Part shown: piece by piece, positions 1 through 12,500 of the stretch | How the letters are laid out: each line of letters starts with the position of its first letter | Position numbering within the stretch: position 1 is the stretch's first letter | Assembly (NCBI RefSeq): GCF_964340395.1 | Contig: NC_135567.1 | Span: forward strand, 17,955,306 to 18,007,805 | Reading direction: 5' to 3' | DNA from: Glandiceps talaboti | Lineage: Eukaryota > Hemichordata > Enteropneusta > Spengelidae | Length of the DNA: 52,500 bases | The notes under the pieces: generated by a model | Seen by the model: only the letters and a program-made list of their open reading frames with translations | What the model was told of the DNA's origin: nothing | Databases searched by the model: none | Translations under genes and position numbers: made by a program

Positions 1-90
1 ACATTTTAAAATTTTTACTTGAAGTGGAAGAACACCTTTTTATGTATTCGTAATTTTTAATAAAAATTTGATCTTCAAGTATACACAATA

Positions 91-180
91 GCCACCGCCA
101 CCACCACTACCACCACCACCACCACCACCACCACCACCACCACCACCACCACCACCATCACAACCACCACCAGCACCACC

Positions 181-210
<30 letters not shown>
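91..210. repeat. (CCA)n microsatellite
   Basis: A run of about 120 bases of CCA/ACC triplets with a few interruptions (GCC, CTA, TCA, AGC). It lies just 3' of exon 6 of the BAR gene, on the intron side of its splice donor. Confidence 0.95.
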
Positions 211-211
<1 letters not shown>

Positions 212-235
212 AAAAGCAATACAAAACATAATTAC

Positions 236-2900
236 CTTCTGGATTTTGTTTCCAGATGATTTATCCGAGTTGTAGGCTTTCTGTAAGGACAATGAAAGGA
301 GAACGTTAACACATTAACTTCAATGTTAAAAAACACACGTCTAATATTTACAAAAGCTCTGGGCCAAAATTATCCCCTCGTTTCAAATCGCGTGATATAG
401 ATCAGTTGAGATATTGAACAAGTTGCCAGCCAATGTGGTATCATCATCAACTCTACGGATGTTTGAAAGTCATCTAGATAAACTGAGGGAAAAACCAACC
501 CTTGTATTAGGATTTTAAGGAAGACACCATTGTAACTATATAGAGACTGTAGTACACAGGAACCTCATGACTATAAGTTGGCACAGAGCTGACAGTAGAA
601 CCAGATCATAGAGATTTGTCTTACCTCTAATGAACGTTTACAGATATCATAGTCCATCAGTTTATTTTCTCGTTTTTGAATCCGTTCCTATAATAGAGAA
701 AATAGTAACAAAATAAGTCAAACAGCACATGTGCACTCTTACATTTTGCTTCTGTTTTGTGGGACGTCGTCTAACGTATTCTAATTGAACACAAAACTAA
801 AAATATTGAATCAATAGATACATCAGTGAATTGTTTACTATTTTATCACATTCATTTTAGAGACGAACCAGAAAGGCATTTAATATATATAGACTATAAC
901 AACATTCTGTTTGGCAAAAGGTGTATTTGAACCAAGATATGTATGTGTACTGACGCGGCAAAGTAAGGAACACAACTTTTTGCAATGTAGTCGCAGTTAC
1001 CCAGACTCTAGCCGCTGGGGTGTTGTCTACGAGACCACCCCATCGCATTCTGGGTAACCGAGACTTGAAATGTTGAAATTGTATATGTGAGTTTGAGTAC
1101 CTTGATGTCTACGAATTGTAGTTGGTATCTTCGTAGGGGGTCGTTCACTTTATGTACTAGACGCAATAGATCATTCCATAAAGTTTCTTGATCCTGTGGA
1201 AGAGATAGACGAATAATAGGGAACTTGGATTGCAGACTGGGCATGTTCAGACGCCAAGGACTATGGGATTATATGTGCTTATCGTAATACCTTATCTGGA
1301 GCTACCGATGAAAAAAAACCTCTCGCAATGGTCAGGGTGACTATGAATTGATTATTTGTGGTTAAAAACAATGTAACATTATTGTTTACAATACCTATTA
1401 ATTAGTATTTATTATCACATTTCCCATGATGCAACTTTCAACATGGCGGGTTTGCAAGTTCCCTATTAGGTGATGTACATGCAAATTCAATTTTGTATTA
1501 TCATAATTTATTCATTCTGTCGCGGTGTCACTCAATTTGAACTTGAAAACAAAAGAGTGAAAGTCATCAGTTGAACTTTATACGGTTAGCGTCCATGTTT
1601 TCAACAATATGTATAATTATAGATTCCCTCGATCGTTAGGTAATGTAAGACTGTCTGATTGACCATATCATTTTGGTAAGAGGGTCGTTCAGCAACATTA
1701 ATACGGTATCTACCTGCAAGCACATTTGGAATTCCTTTGTACCAGGCCAGAATTCTTCAAAGAAGTCAGCAACAATATCATTCAGACCTTTCGCAGCTTT
1801 TCTAACCTCTACAAGAAAATGATGACGTCACATAGAATATATACAGAAAATTGAGTATGAGAATTAAACAATGAAATAGGCTTTTCAATTTAAGAAAATA
1901 TTTTTTCTAATTTTAAGGGAAAGTGAAATTTCTCGTCAGGGGAAAGTGTAATTTCTCGTCATGTCGTGGTGATATTAAAGATTAATTTGCTAAATATAAC
2001 AAGGAATCCTGTAAAAATACATGTTTAAATCATATTTTTGTAAGAATTGAAAATATTAATTGTACGCATGCGTAGTTTACCTTTCAGTATCGTTTCATAT
2101 CGTTGTAGATCTTTCTTGAATTTTTCAGACTGTGCGACTTGTTTATCGAATGAGAATTGTAAATCATCAAATTGTTGATCTCTAGTCTGGTCTCCTCCAA
2201 TCTTACGAATCAACTGGTGAAAAAAACAAATAGGTATCAAATTAGTTATATTTTCAAAAAAAAGAAAAAATAGTCATTTCTCGATCTTTCTCTCTACCAA
2301 GGCGTGGCTTTGACAATGCCTAGCGCCTACGTAGAGTTTCACTCATGACAATTTTGTGTCGAGTTATGTAGACTGTATTTGTTTATTTGCTTTGTTGTTG
2401 TTGTTGTTGTTGTTGTCTTTTTCGAACGTACATGAAAAAAATGTATACTTATATATAATATTCTAGAAGTTAAGAACAAAAGTTTTGCTTTTATACAGAC
2501 CAGTGTAGCTCCCAAGAGCATGTAGTCAGGAAAAGATCTAGAAGAACGGCCAAGCTAAATATATGTAAATGAAGCGCGCTTCAACTGAGTTACAACTAAC
2601 AGGTACAAGGGTGGTAACTACATAGGTCGTAATACGCGGGGAGAGTAGTCTTCGCAGGCTTCCAAACACAAAAATGTAGCCACATTTCCAGGCTTCATTC
2701 ATAAATACAGATAAGCAACCCCCGCATTCATTTCTGGAAAAGACGCACTTTTTACGAACGCAACTTCATTTTAAAGTTTTAGTTCCTGCGTTTCATTGAA
2801 TATATAAGTATCCAAGTGTTTTCAATATACTTACCTTCTCGCCAGCCCGCTTTCCGGCTTTCTTAGCCGTACTTTTAGCCTTATCAGCAATGTAGTCCAT
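236..2900 (-). CDS. Amphiphysin/BIN-like BAR-domain protein (5' six coding exons, continues off the left edge)
   Basis: Exons on the minus strand: 2900-2835, 2213-2081, 1808-1714, 1193-1101, 687-625, 280-236. All junctions are GT-AG and phases join without a stop, giving the first 165 residues. The start at 2900 has a good context (GCCATGG). The N-terminus is a basic amphipathic stretch (MDYIADKAKSTAKKAGKR), as expected for the H0 helix of an N-BAR domain. It is followed by LIRKIGGDQTRDQQFDDL and KDLQRYETILK, which match the amphiphysin/BIN1/BIN2 consensus. Exon 5 carries ERIQKRENKLMDYDICK, the counterpart of the family's RIAKR..KLVDYD segment. N-BAR proteins dimerise into a curved coiled coil that senses or bends membranes in endocytosis and muscle tubules; that role is inferred from family. 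The last BAR helix and any SH3 domain lie outside the window. Exon 3 departs from vertebrate proteins, so BIN1, BIN2 or amphiphysin cannot be separated. Introns hold a (CCA)n run, a short-inverted-repeat element at 1215-1467 and a small palindrome near 1000. Confidence 0.85.
998..1062. repeat. Short palindromic repeat with GTTACCCAGA ends
   Basis: The block starts with GTTACCCAGACTCTAGCC and ends with CATTCTGGGTAAC, so its ends are inverted copies. Its middle also folds (GGGGTG against CACCCC). Related ends occur at 20580-20645 and 20885-20941, so it belongs to a dispersed family. It lies in intron 4 of the BAR gene. Confidence 0.6.
1215..1467 (-). mobile_element. MITE-like element, family B, copy 1
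   Basis: A 253-bp block starting AATAGGGAACTTG and ending GCAAGTTCCCTATT. The reverse-oriented relative at 47398-47649 has the same ends and much of the same interior (Clock-like pieces such as GGTAGCTCCAGATTAGGT on the opposite strand). Two copies in different genes with matching boundaries define a mobile unit. The flanks would allow a TA target duplication here, but copy 2 does not support that, so the superfamily is left open. Confidence 0.65.
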
Positions 2901-3579
2901 GGCGACCCGTGGTCTCCGATGACCCCGTTTCCTGGAGAGAAACTCAAAAAGTGTGAACCTCACTCAGTTTGATTCCCTGACTTTCAAACTTTTGCTAGAG
3001 TTCTGTGGTTTATATGATTCACTGCTGTCTCGGAATGTAGTGATATTTTTACAGTTTCATTGTGTTTGTGACATCATAAAAACAATGTATTTAGTCTACT
3101 GCGCGTCATAGGCGCGCATAATCACTGGTTGGGTGTTCTGTTGCCATGGCGTCACACGTTCTTTTCATCTTGACCCTACGGAAAAGGTCACGTAACAACT
3201 TCATAATAACTTTAATTTATTACATGTAGATATTTTGTCATTTTTTTGGTATCTGTTCATTTTTTTTAAAAATGCGATACGAGAAAGTCTAACAGCAAAA
3301 CACATCCAGCATTGTAGCAAGGGTTACGTGCGGATAGAAGCTTCGAGTATATAAACGTAGTAAATATATCAAGGGTAAAAATCTCTTGTCTGCCGCACTG
3401 TGCTTTCTAGAAAAGAAAAGAAAAGAAGGTGATCTGGTGACTTTTATTTGCTTTCCGAACGTTAACGTCGAGGTCACCGTCGGCTGAGGTGAAGGTCGGT
3501 CACACTTGATTTGTTATTGTTGTCTTTTTCGAACCCTCTCAGCCAATCACAGTCGTCGACATGTCAGCAGCTAATCAAG
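2901..3579. promoter_or_regulatory. Bidirectional (head-to-head) promoter between the BAR gene and the GT49 gene
   Basis: The two start codons are 679 bp apart and point away from each other, so this interval must hold both promoters and 5' untranslated regions. It has more CpG than the flanking introns (for example around 3450-3500 and 3550-3620). The GT49 start lies within CAAGATGGCTGCG, a good YY1-type motif, as often seen at animal transcription or translation starts. No TATA box stands out. Transcription starts cannot be placed from sequence. Confidence 0.55.
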
Positions 3580-6500
3580 ATGGCTGCGCCCAGGCACATA
3601 GTGTCTTGGCTTTGTCGTCGAGTTTGTAAGTTAGATTTAACGTGTTTATTGTCAGTTATATTCCTATTTTCACTCGTTTCTGTCATATTGATGTATTTCA
3701 GAGCCGCTGACAAGACATGGATGTTTACAAATGAGGAGTAAGTATACCATACGGTTTCGTTAGTAGGCACGGGAAATCCGGGGCATTCAGCCACAACAGA
3801 AACGATGCCGAACAATAGTGTAGTCATAGTCTGTAACAGCCTGTATATCTTTCCTGTTGGTCTATAAATCCAGGGACTCGTTCTTTCAACCGCCATGATT
3901 CTGATAATGGCCAGAATATAGAATAGTAGATAGAATGTACACACACAGTTGCATAAGTTCAGGAGTTACACCTTACGGTTTTATTACAATACAATATTAG
4001 GCGGGGACTGGTACCCCCCCCCCCCCCCCCGACAATTTTGGAAGTAGGGAAAATAATCCACTGATTGCTAAAATCAATTACCAATGGCATGATTTAACCC
4101 CCACCACCACCACCACCGCTGCATTACATGATACATGTAATTATGCCTTCGCTTTTTTTCTTCATTTCATTAACAATATATATCAAACCAAAATTCTACT
4201 CAGAGTCAAATAATTTTTCGCTGTATGAATTGTTAGCATTGTTTCCCCAAAAAAATTGACTGACAGAAATTTTAGAATTTACTATCATTTCTTTCTCTGT
4301 TAGTTCTTATGGACTATTTGATTGGTTGTTCATACGGAATATTTGCCAATGATCAGGTGTTCTTACAGACTGATTGGTTATTCCAGTGGAGGGTCTGTGG
4401 TCATTCTTACAGACAATATGATTGGTTGTTTACCTAGACTGATTTGATTGGTTGTTCATACAGAGTATTTGATTGGTTACTCTTGTAGACTAATTGTTCT
4501 TACATACTATTTGATTGGTTGTTTTTACAGACTAATTGACCAAGTAGATATCAGAGATGATGATTATTTTGATGACAACAGTGAGGACGAATTAAATTTA
4601 GTGTTAGATTACATCTCGGATACATCACAGATCGGGATAGCTGGTTGGTGGATGCCTCATGTACGGTGGGTGCAAGACATTGACTGTGATGTCGGACAGT
4701 TTGGCGTTTGTAGAAAGGTAAATGTCATTTTTGTTACAAAACCAAGAACTTTTTCTTTTCATTTATCCATAAAAGGGAACGAAGGGAGGCTGATATTATT
4801 TCTTATTCTCAGGAAAAACACGGAAAAGTTATTTTCAAGAATCCTAAAATTTTATGGCTTTGCAAATTTGTTGATAAGTTGTTTGTTATTTTTTGTAGGT
4901 ACTAAGTGTCAACTGTAAACCAGACAGTGTCAGAGCTATCTATCAATACATTCCAGTAAGTATTGCTAGAGGCCTAATACCAGCTATACATCATAACACA
5001 TACCTCACATCACTAATACCAAAGCAGACAATTAAAGCCAGGATCTTTGCTGACTACCAACATAGCAACCAGTGTGTCCTCTAAGCCAATTTGATGCACA
5101 ACTGACACACAATTTCTAGGATGCACCAAAATTTGGCCATATTGATCAGTTCTCACGGGCACTGTGGTATTATTATCATTGTTATATGGTATACCTGGTT
5201 GCAGTGTACCCTCTAAGCCAATTTGACGTGTCACTGACGCTCACAAATTCTAGTGTCACACCAAAATTTTGTGTTCTCCTATCTCTTACTATGTGATGAG
5301 TGTACCCTCTAAGCCAATTTGACGTGCCACTGACGCTCACAAATTCTAGTGACACACCAAAATTTGGTGTTCCCCTATCTCTTACTATGTGGTGACTCTC
5401 AAGAAATGACAGTTTTTTATCATTTTGACTCATAACAAAATGTAGCTATCATTAGAGGGTACACTGATAGCAACCCTGTGGAAAAATACATGACAATTAC
5501 AGTGTGTAACTCCAGCTTCATTCAAACACAGCACTCAAATATAAATACAGAAATTTACAGGAACTCATTTTTTCCAAGAACAATCCCAAGCTGGAACAAA
5601 CTAGGTAGTAATTTGGTCACATAATATCACAACATTTTATAGTTTGCGTCACACTGTGACACAAACAAACAAACAAACTTTATTATGTCTGTGTGATCTC
5701 AAATTAAATTATGTATTGAAGTAATCTTAATTATTTTAATTACAGATCCAGACAGAACTTCCAATTCAAAAATTATATTTTTCTGTGAAGAGTGGATCTG
5801 TTGAGATGAAAGTGTTTGAAGGAATGGTAGGTCCCCCTAACTTAGTTATAAAATTTTATGAAATATTCTATTATGGATAGCCTAGTATCTGAGGGCATTT
5901 TTTTTTTTTTGAGACTGAGCAACTTTAGGAGAAGGAAAACAAATGGAAAGGGTGACATGGTGACTGCGCTTGCGTGGCCGTGGGGGAATGGTTCTGACTC
6001 CATAAGGGTATTTCCTTCTGGCTGAAGGCCGGAAGCAAAATCATATGTTTATTTGCAATATGAAGCTAACACTTTTTACCTGCTCTTGGATGCTGATCTG
6101 TGCTACCCCCGACTGCACTCATATAAATGTGATGATGTTATCGCACCCCCACATGGTTTTAGTTTCAGACTGGAGAGGTGGAGTTTGGTTAATGAGCAAC
6201 TGTCTAAAGGAACTAACCAATTACAACTGCCTGTCAATTTGTGATGGATTACTACTGACATGCGTTGTTAACCCATCGCCCAGCGGAAGTAGCACAGATT
6301 TCTTTGCTAGAATAACGACTTTCCTTATATGTGAGTGGAGATGATTGTAATAAATGTAACACATCGTATAGGAACTAGACTAATGTATTTTTTCTCTTAT
6401 GTTTTATCTATTTTTTTTTGTTTATCTCTGTTTACTTTTAACAGGAGAATTCAGCAACTTATGATGCAATAGCTTTAGTCAAATTTACAGATGGGAAACA

Positions 6501-9500
6501 GGAATTATTAAAGTAAGTTATGTGATCACTTATCCCAAAAAATTCACTCACCACACTTTTTATTAATTTGCTAGCCAGATATTTCTGTCTGCTGTAGGTT
6601 ATAACTCTTCATGATGACACAGTAATAATATTGGACTGGTGCAGGAAGTAACCCTTTCAGTTGCTAACACATACTGGTGAGGTGTTAGTGTCAGCCTAGT
6701 GTTAGCACTGAACTAGTCTGGTGTTAACATAGGACTGGTGTAGGCATTAACCCTTCCAGTTGCTAACACATACTGGTGAGGTGTTAGTGCCAGCCTAGTG
6801 TTAGCACTGAGCTAGTCTGGTATTAACATAGGACTGGTGTAGACATTAACCCTTCCAGTTGCTAACACATACTGGTGAGGTGTTAGTGCCAGCTAGTCTG
6901 ATGTTAACATAGGACTGGTGTAGACATTAACCCTTCTAGTTGCTAACACATACTGGTGAGGTGTTAGTGTCAGCCTAGTGTTAGCTCTGAGCTAGTCTGG
7001 TGTTAACATAGGACTGGTACAGACATTAACCCTTCCAGTTGCTAACACATACTGGTGAGGTGTTAGTGTCAGCCTAGTGTTAGCACTGGGATAGCCTGGT
7101 GTTAACATAGGACTGGTGTAGACATTAACCCTTCCAGTTGCTAACGCATACTGGAGAGGTGTTAGTGTCAGCCTAGTGTTAGCACTGAGCTAGTCTGGTG
7201 TTAACATAGGACTGGTATAGGCATTAACCCTTCCAGTTGCTAACACATACTGGTGAGGTGTTAGTACCAGCCTAGTGTTAGCACTGAGCTAGTCTGGTGT
7301 TAACATAGGACTGGTACAGACATTAACCCTTCCAGTTGCTAACACATACTGGTGAGGTGTTAGTACCAGCCTAGTGTTAGCACTGAGCTAGTCTGGTATT
7401 AACATAGGACTGGTGTAGGTATTAACCCTTCCAGTTGCTAACACATACTGGTGAGGTGTTAGTGTCAGCCTAGTGTTAGTACTGAGCTAGCCTGGTGTTA
7501 ACATAGGACTGGTGTAGACATTAACCCTTCCAGTTGCTAACACATACTGGTGAGGCCTAACCTACCTAGTGTTAGTGCAGTTTAAGAACAATTATTGGGT
7601 GCGAGCATAGGATTTTTGGTGCCATCTCGGTGTTAACACTGGACTAGTGTAGTGTTCACATATGATCCTCACTCTTGCTAACACATGATTGTATTCCATC
7701 TCAGATCTGAATTACTTCAAATCTACAATTCTGTTGCTATCATTGCTGTTTCATAAATTATAAATATTGTTTCTGCCTGTCTTTGTTTTTTTTATAGGTT
7801 AGACTTTCCTGCTGGAACTCACACCTATTTAGAAGCAGATTATGAATTTGTAAGTTAATATAATAATATATTGCCTCCTGCTGTGAAAAGAAGGAAATTT
7901 TCTTTGAATATCAAAAACAGAAATGAAATTATCACTACAACTGCAAGTGATAAATACAGCACATTTCATGTTACCATTCACTGCCTCTGTTTGATACAAC
8001 CATACAGAAACCAATATGAAACTGGACATGCTACATTTTAAGATAGCAAGATTGAATGAATACAGTTTCTTGCAACATATTGTCTAAATGAAATAAACTA
8101 AAGTACCACCATGCAGACATCAAATGCAGAAGTCAAAACATTGGTGCCCGCATGTCTGCATCTAGTTGCGATACGTCTAAATGGTTTATTTTATTTAGAC
8201 AAAATGTAGCAAGAAATTGTGGCTTTGCTATCTTAAGTGTGGCGTGTGCAGTTTGTTATTGCTTTCAGCGTAGTTGTATCAAACAGAGCTGGTGAACGGA
8301 AACTTCACATGAACAGTCAAAATTCAACTCGGAGAAGTTTTGATGAGATTGTTATCATATTATTATTATTATTCTTATTATATTACTTTATTTACTTATT
8401 ACATTTAATTTTTTTAAAAATTTGTCGTGCAACAACACAGAATCATATAATCTTATACATTAAAATACCAAGAACAACGTTAAACAGAAGTACAAAGGCA
8501 TTGAAAACTGAGTAAAAGACTACGTAACAACAGACACACACTTCCTATACTTCCTACATTTTCTCTGGTTAAGTATTCTGACAGCAGAGGGTACATAACT
8601 GAGCTGGGCACGACATGCTCTCAAATTCTATACTTGCAATCTGAGGGAAGCATCTCAAAATACTGAACTAACGTATGGGAAGGGTCATTGGTAATTACAC
8701 AAACACTAATAATGTCATAAATATTTCTCATATTTCCGAACAATAATTTTTTAATTTTGATATTTTTTTTTTTAGAAAATTCCATATGGTAAACAACTCA
8801 CCAGTATTACAGTTATGCTTGGTTGCTATGGTTACACTGGTATCGTTAAGTTCCTTGCTGTCACTGTCAGACCAATTTTGTCTGGTAAGTTTTGATCGTG
8901 ACCTTTAAGTAGAAATGTACATGTGTTACTCAGGAGATTAGACTCTCTCACAGTCTCGAAGCTTAGCATAAATGGCTAAAACTTGGGTTGTTTTGTATGT
9001 ATCTACTGCATAATTGTACGGGACTCCACCTAACTTGTCAACAAAAGGTTAGCACTTAGTGATCGATGAGGGTGGACAGTACAGGGTAACTGGGATACTA
9101 GTATACAAGTACAATTATGCAGTAGATATCGGTACATACAAAACAACCCAAGTTTTAGCTATTTATGCAAAGCTTCGTAGACTGTGAGAGAGTCTATCAG
9201 GAGCTAGGTTGACCTTAAATGCAATCTGGATATATCATATATGTGTATAAATATTTTATTCATTTAGGTTTTTTTCACATTTTCTTCAGTAGTACTGTCC
9301 CCCCCCCCCCAAAAAAAAATAAAATAAAAAATAAAATAAAAAATAAAACCACCAAAAAACTGTGTTGAATAATAAATTGACGGTATCCTTGCAAACAAGA
9401 TGGTGAAAAACCAATTTCTGTAAAGTTATCTTTTCAAATTTTGGGCCACTCATTTTCAAAACAAAATAGTCCCTGAGACGTATTTTTCTTTAACTGTATG

Positions 9501-12500
9501 AGATTATTTCTGTTCCTCCCTACAGATGAAATTAAAAATAAAGAAATAAAAAGAAGTGATTTTGTACCACTTTGCCCCAAACCTAGTATTCCTGGTAACC
9601 ATGTCAACACTCAGTTTGTCACTGAAAAGATTATAGAGTCTGATACAAAACAGGTTAGTACTGATAATGATAATAATTATGAATTTATTGATAATTAAAA
9701 CAATTGTTATTCTTCATATAGCACTTTCCTACACTTTGCTCAGAGTGCTTTACAACTGTTAGACCACAGGGAGCAGAGCGCATGTAACTGATTAGAACTC
9801 GTAAATCACACACAAAATAAGTTTTATTTCACCACAAAAATTAATCATTCAGTCAATCAGTCATTCAATCAAATAATCAATCATTCAATCAATCAATAAA
9901 TTGATCAATCGATCAGTTACATGCTCGCTTCTCCCTGTGATTAGACCAATAACAGTTCAATGGCAACCATGATGTAGAATTAAACAATGCTATGTGCATC
10001 TCTGTTTGCAGTATCATTGTTTGAACAAGGTTAAGGTTTCAAGAGTTGGACCGAAATCAGCCTCAGAATAGAATTGTCACTAATTCTTAACTTGTGTCCT
10101 CACGACGCAGATGATATTACCTTGGTAACACGTGTTTCCATGGATAGAATTGATGTTTTAATAGAATTGTCACTAATTCTTAACTCATGTTCTCAGGACG
10201 CAGATGATATCACCTTGGTAACACAGGTTTCCATGGATAGAATTGATGTTTTTGATAGAATTGTCACTAATTCTTAACTCGTGTTCTCAGGACGCAGATG
10301 ATATCACCTTGGTAACACAGGTTTCCATGGATAGAATTGATGTTTTGGAGAAAAGTTTGGAATACTGGAATGGACCGATGTCTATCGTTTTGTTTGTACC
10401 AACCAAGTCTGAAACAAAAGATACAGATCATGAATGGAAAAGGTAAGGAAAGGTGTTGGAAAAGTCTGTTTATCAGAAAAACAAAAGATTGTGTAGTTTG
10501 GCCACTAGAAGTACAGTGCATTGAAATTTAAAGTGGCCATATGGATGAGAATTGTGTATTTATTTTGGATTTTTAATTTACAAAACAATTTTATCGTGGC
10601 TTCCTACTTGAAAAATCAATGTGAAACAACATATACCAAGTCTATATTTGTCACTCATTAGTTTGCAAAAGTCTAAAAAATGTGTAAAATATTTGTTATT
10701 TGTACGTACAATAACAAATATTTTACACACTTATCAGTCTTTTGCAATTTATTGAGTTACAATCAAGGACTTGACGTATGTTGTTTCTTATTGATTTTTC
10801 AAGTAGGAGACATGATAAAATTGTTTTTCAAATCCAAAATCCAAATTAAATACCTTATCCTCACCCATATGGTTTATTTACCTAAATAGAAATGATTACT
10901 AGCCATGTCAAAACAGAAGGAATGGTTACAAAAATAGAGAGAAGGGTAAATGGGGAGTCAAGAAATAGCTTACAGCTAGTCTAGCCTGACCCCTGACCCC
11001 TGACCCTTGGCATTATACATTGTTAATGATAACTATAAGATGGTTGATTTATCAATGGAAATGAAATACATAATTGAAAAAATATTAATAAATGATAATG
11101 TCAATTATGTTATCATTGCTAGTGTATAATATTAATAAGTTGTGATGAATGGAATTTACTGTCATATTTTTCAGGTATTATATCAACAAGAAACTAAACA
11201 ATCCAAAATTTACAACTCAGACAATTGTTACAGCAGTCTATGCAAACACAGTAAGTCAAACCTTTTATAGTATTATTTTGTAGGAACTACCATCAAGTCT
11301 TGTCGCTGCCATTTTTTCTGAATGGTTGAAGTCCTTGGGTAAGATTCGAACCACGATTGTGTCTCAGTCAACCCAGCTGTATAATTGGGGACCTGGTAGG
11401 ATAGAGGTTGCAATGTGAATGCTTTAATCCTATGTGTACCCTAGTCAACCCAGTAGTATAATTAGGGACCTGGTAGGATAGAGGTTGCAATGTGAATGCT
11501 TTAATCCTATGTGTACCCAAGTCAACCCAGCTGTATAATTGGGATCTGTGATATGATAGAGGTTGCAATGTGAATGCTTTAATCCTATGCACTTATACAG
11601 GCTGCAATGGATTGTATGCTTCCCAGGGAGTTGAAGAAGTATAAAGGGCCATTGTGCCACTATAGATCTGTGCCAGGGATAATAATTGTAAAGCGCTTTA
11701 AGCACAGAGTGGGAAAGGGCGATATATAAAAACTAACATTATTATTATCATTAAGTAATTATTATTTGTTATGTTTGTATCGATAATTCTCGTTCATCGT
11801 TTATTTTTTTTCAGGTCAATGATGAGTACCCAGTTAATTATCTTAGAAATCTAGCTATTAAGTAAGTACTGGTAAATTTGAAAATTTTATCATTTCACCA
11901 TACATCCATACATATGATGTGTCCTGTTTCTGACATATACTTACCACAAATACCTTAAATTCTGTTTTAAAATGTTCTGCTTAGGTCGTTAGTTTGAATA
12001 GCTGGTATCTTCTCTTATCACATACTACCTTTGTTGGTAGATACATAACGGGGAGGGAGAGGCTGGACATTAAACAGAATCTTTACAAAAAAAATCACAT
12101 TTTGCTAAACAAAAGCACCTAGCCCTTGCCCTTGTGAGGGCGGTAACACAACCCAATATGGTACATATTTAAATTCATGACTCCTAGAATATCCTCGCAA
12201 GTCCGTTCAAACTGCCCATGGAGATCTTAGAAAAGAGATGTAATTTATTCCTGATTTCCAGTGTATGAACACTGAAGTATGTATGTTGTTACGTTTCAGA
12301 CAATGCCAGACCACTTATATGCTGCTGTTAGACGCTGACTTTATACCATCACCTGGATTTAGAGAGAAGTTCAAATCACATCTAACAGAAGGCATTGGAA
12401 TGAATACTTTGAACCATATAGCATTAGTTGTGCCAGTATTTGAATTCACAGAAGGTTTAGAGGTGAGCAATATTTGTGATGTTTGTTAGAATGATAAAGC

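Noticed and set aside
3511-3579. Upstream in-frame extension of GT49 exon 1
   Set aside because: The extension starts at TTG, with no ATG; the ATG at 3580 has a good context and precedes the signal-anchor.
4448-4918. 156-codon frame read as a single protein
   Set aside because: Only 4531-4717 is real (exon 2 of GT49). The rest reads through introns beyond good splice sites.
6045-6344. 99-codon open frame in GT49 intron 4
   Set aside because: No recognisable domain and no splice sites linking it to adjacent exons; another frame in the same place is also open.
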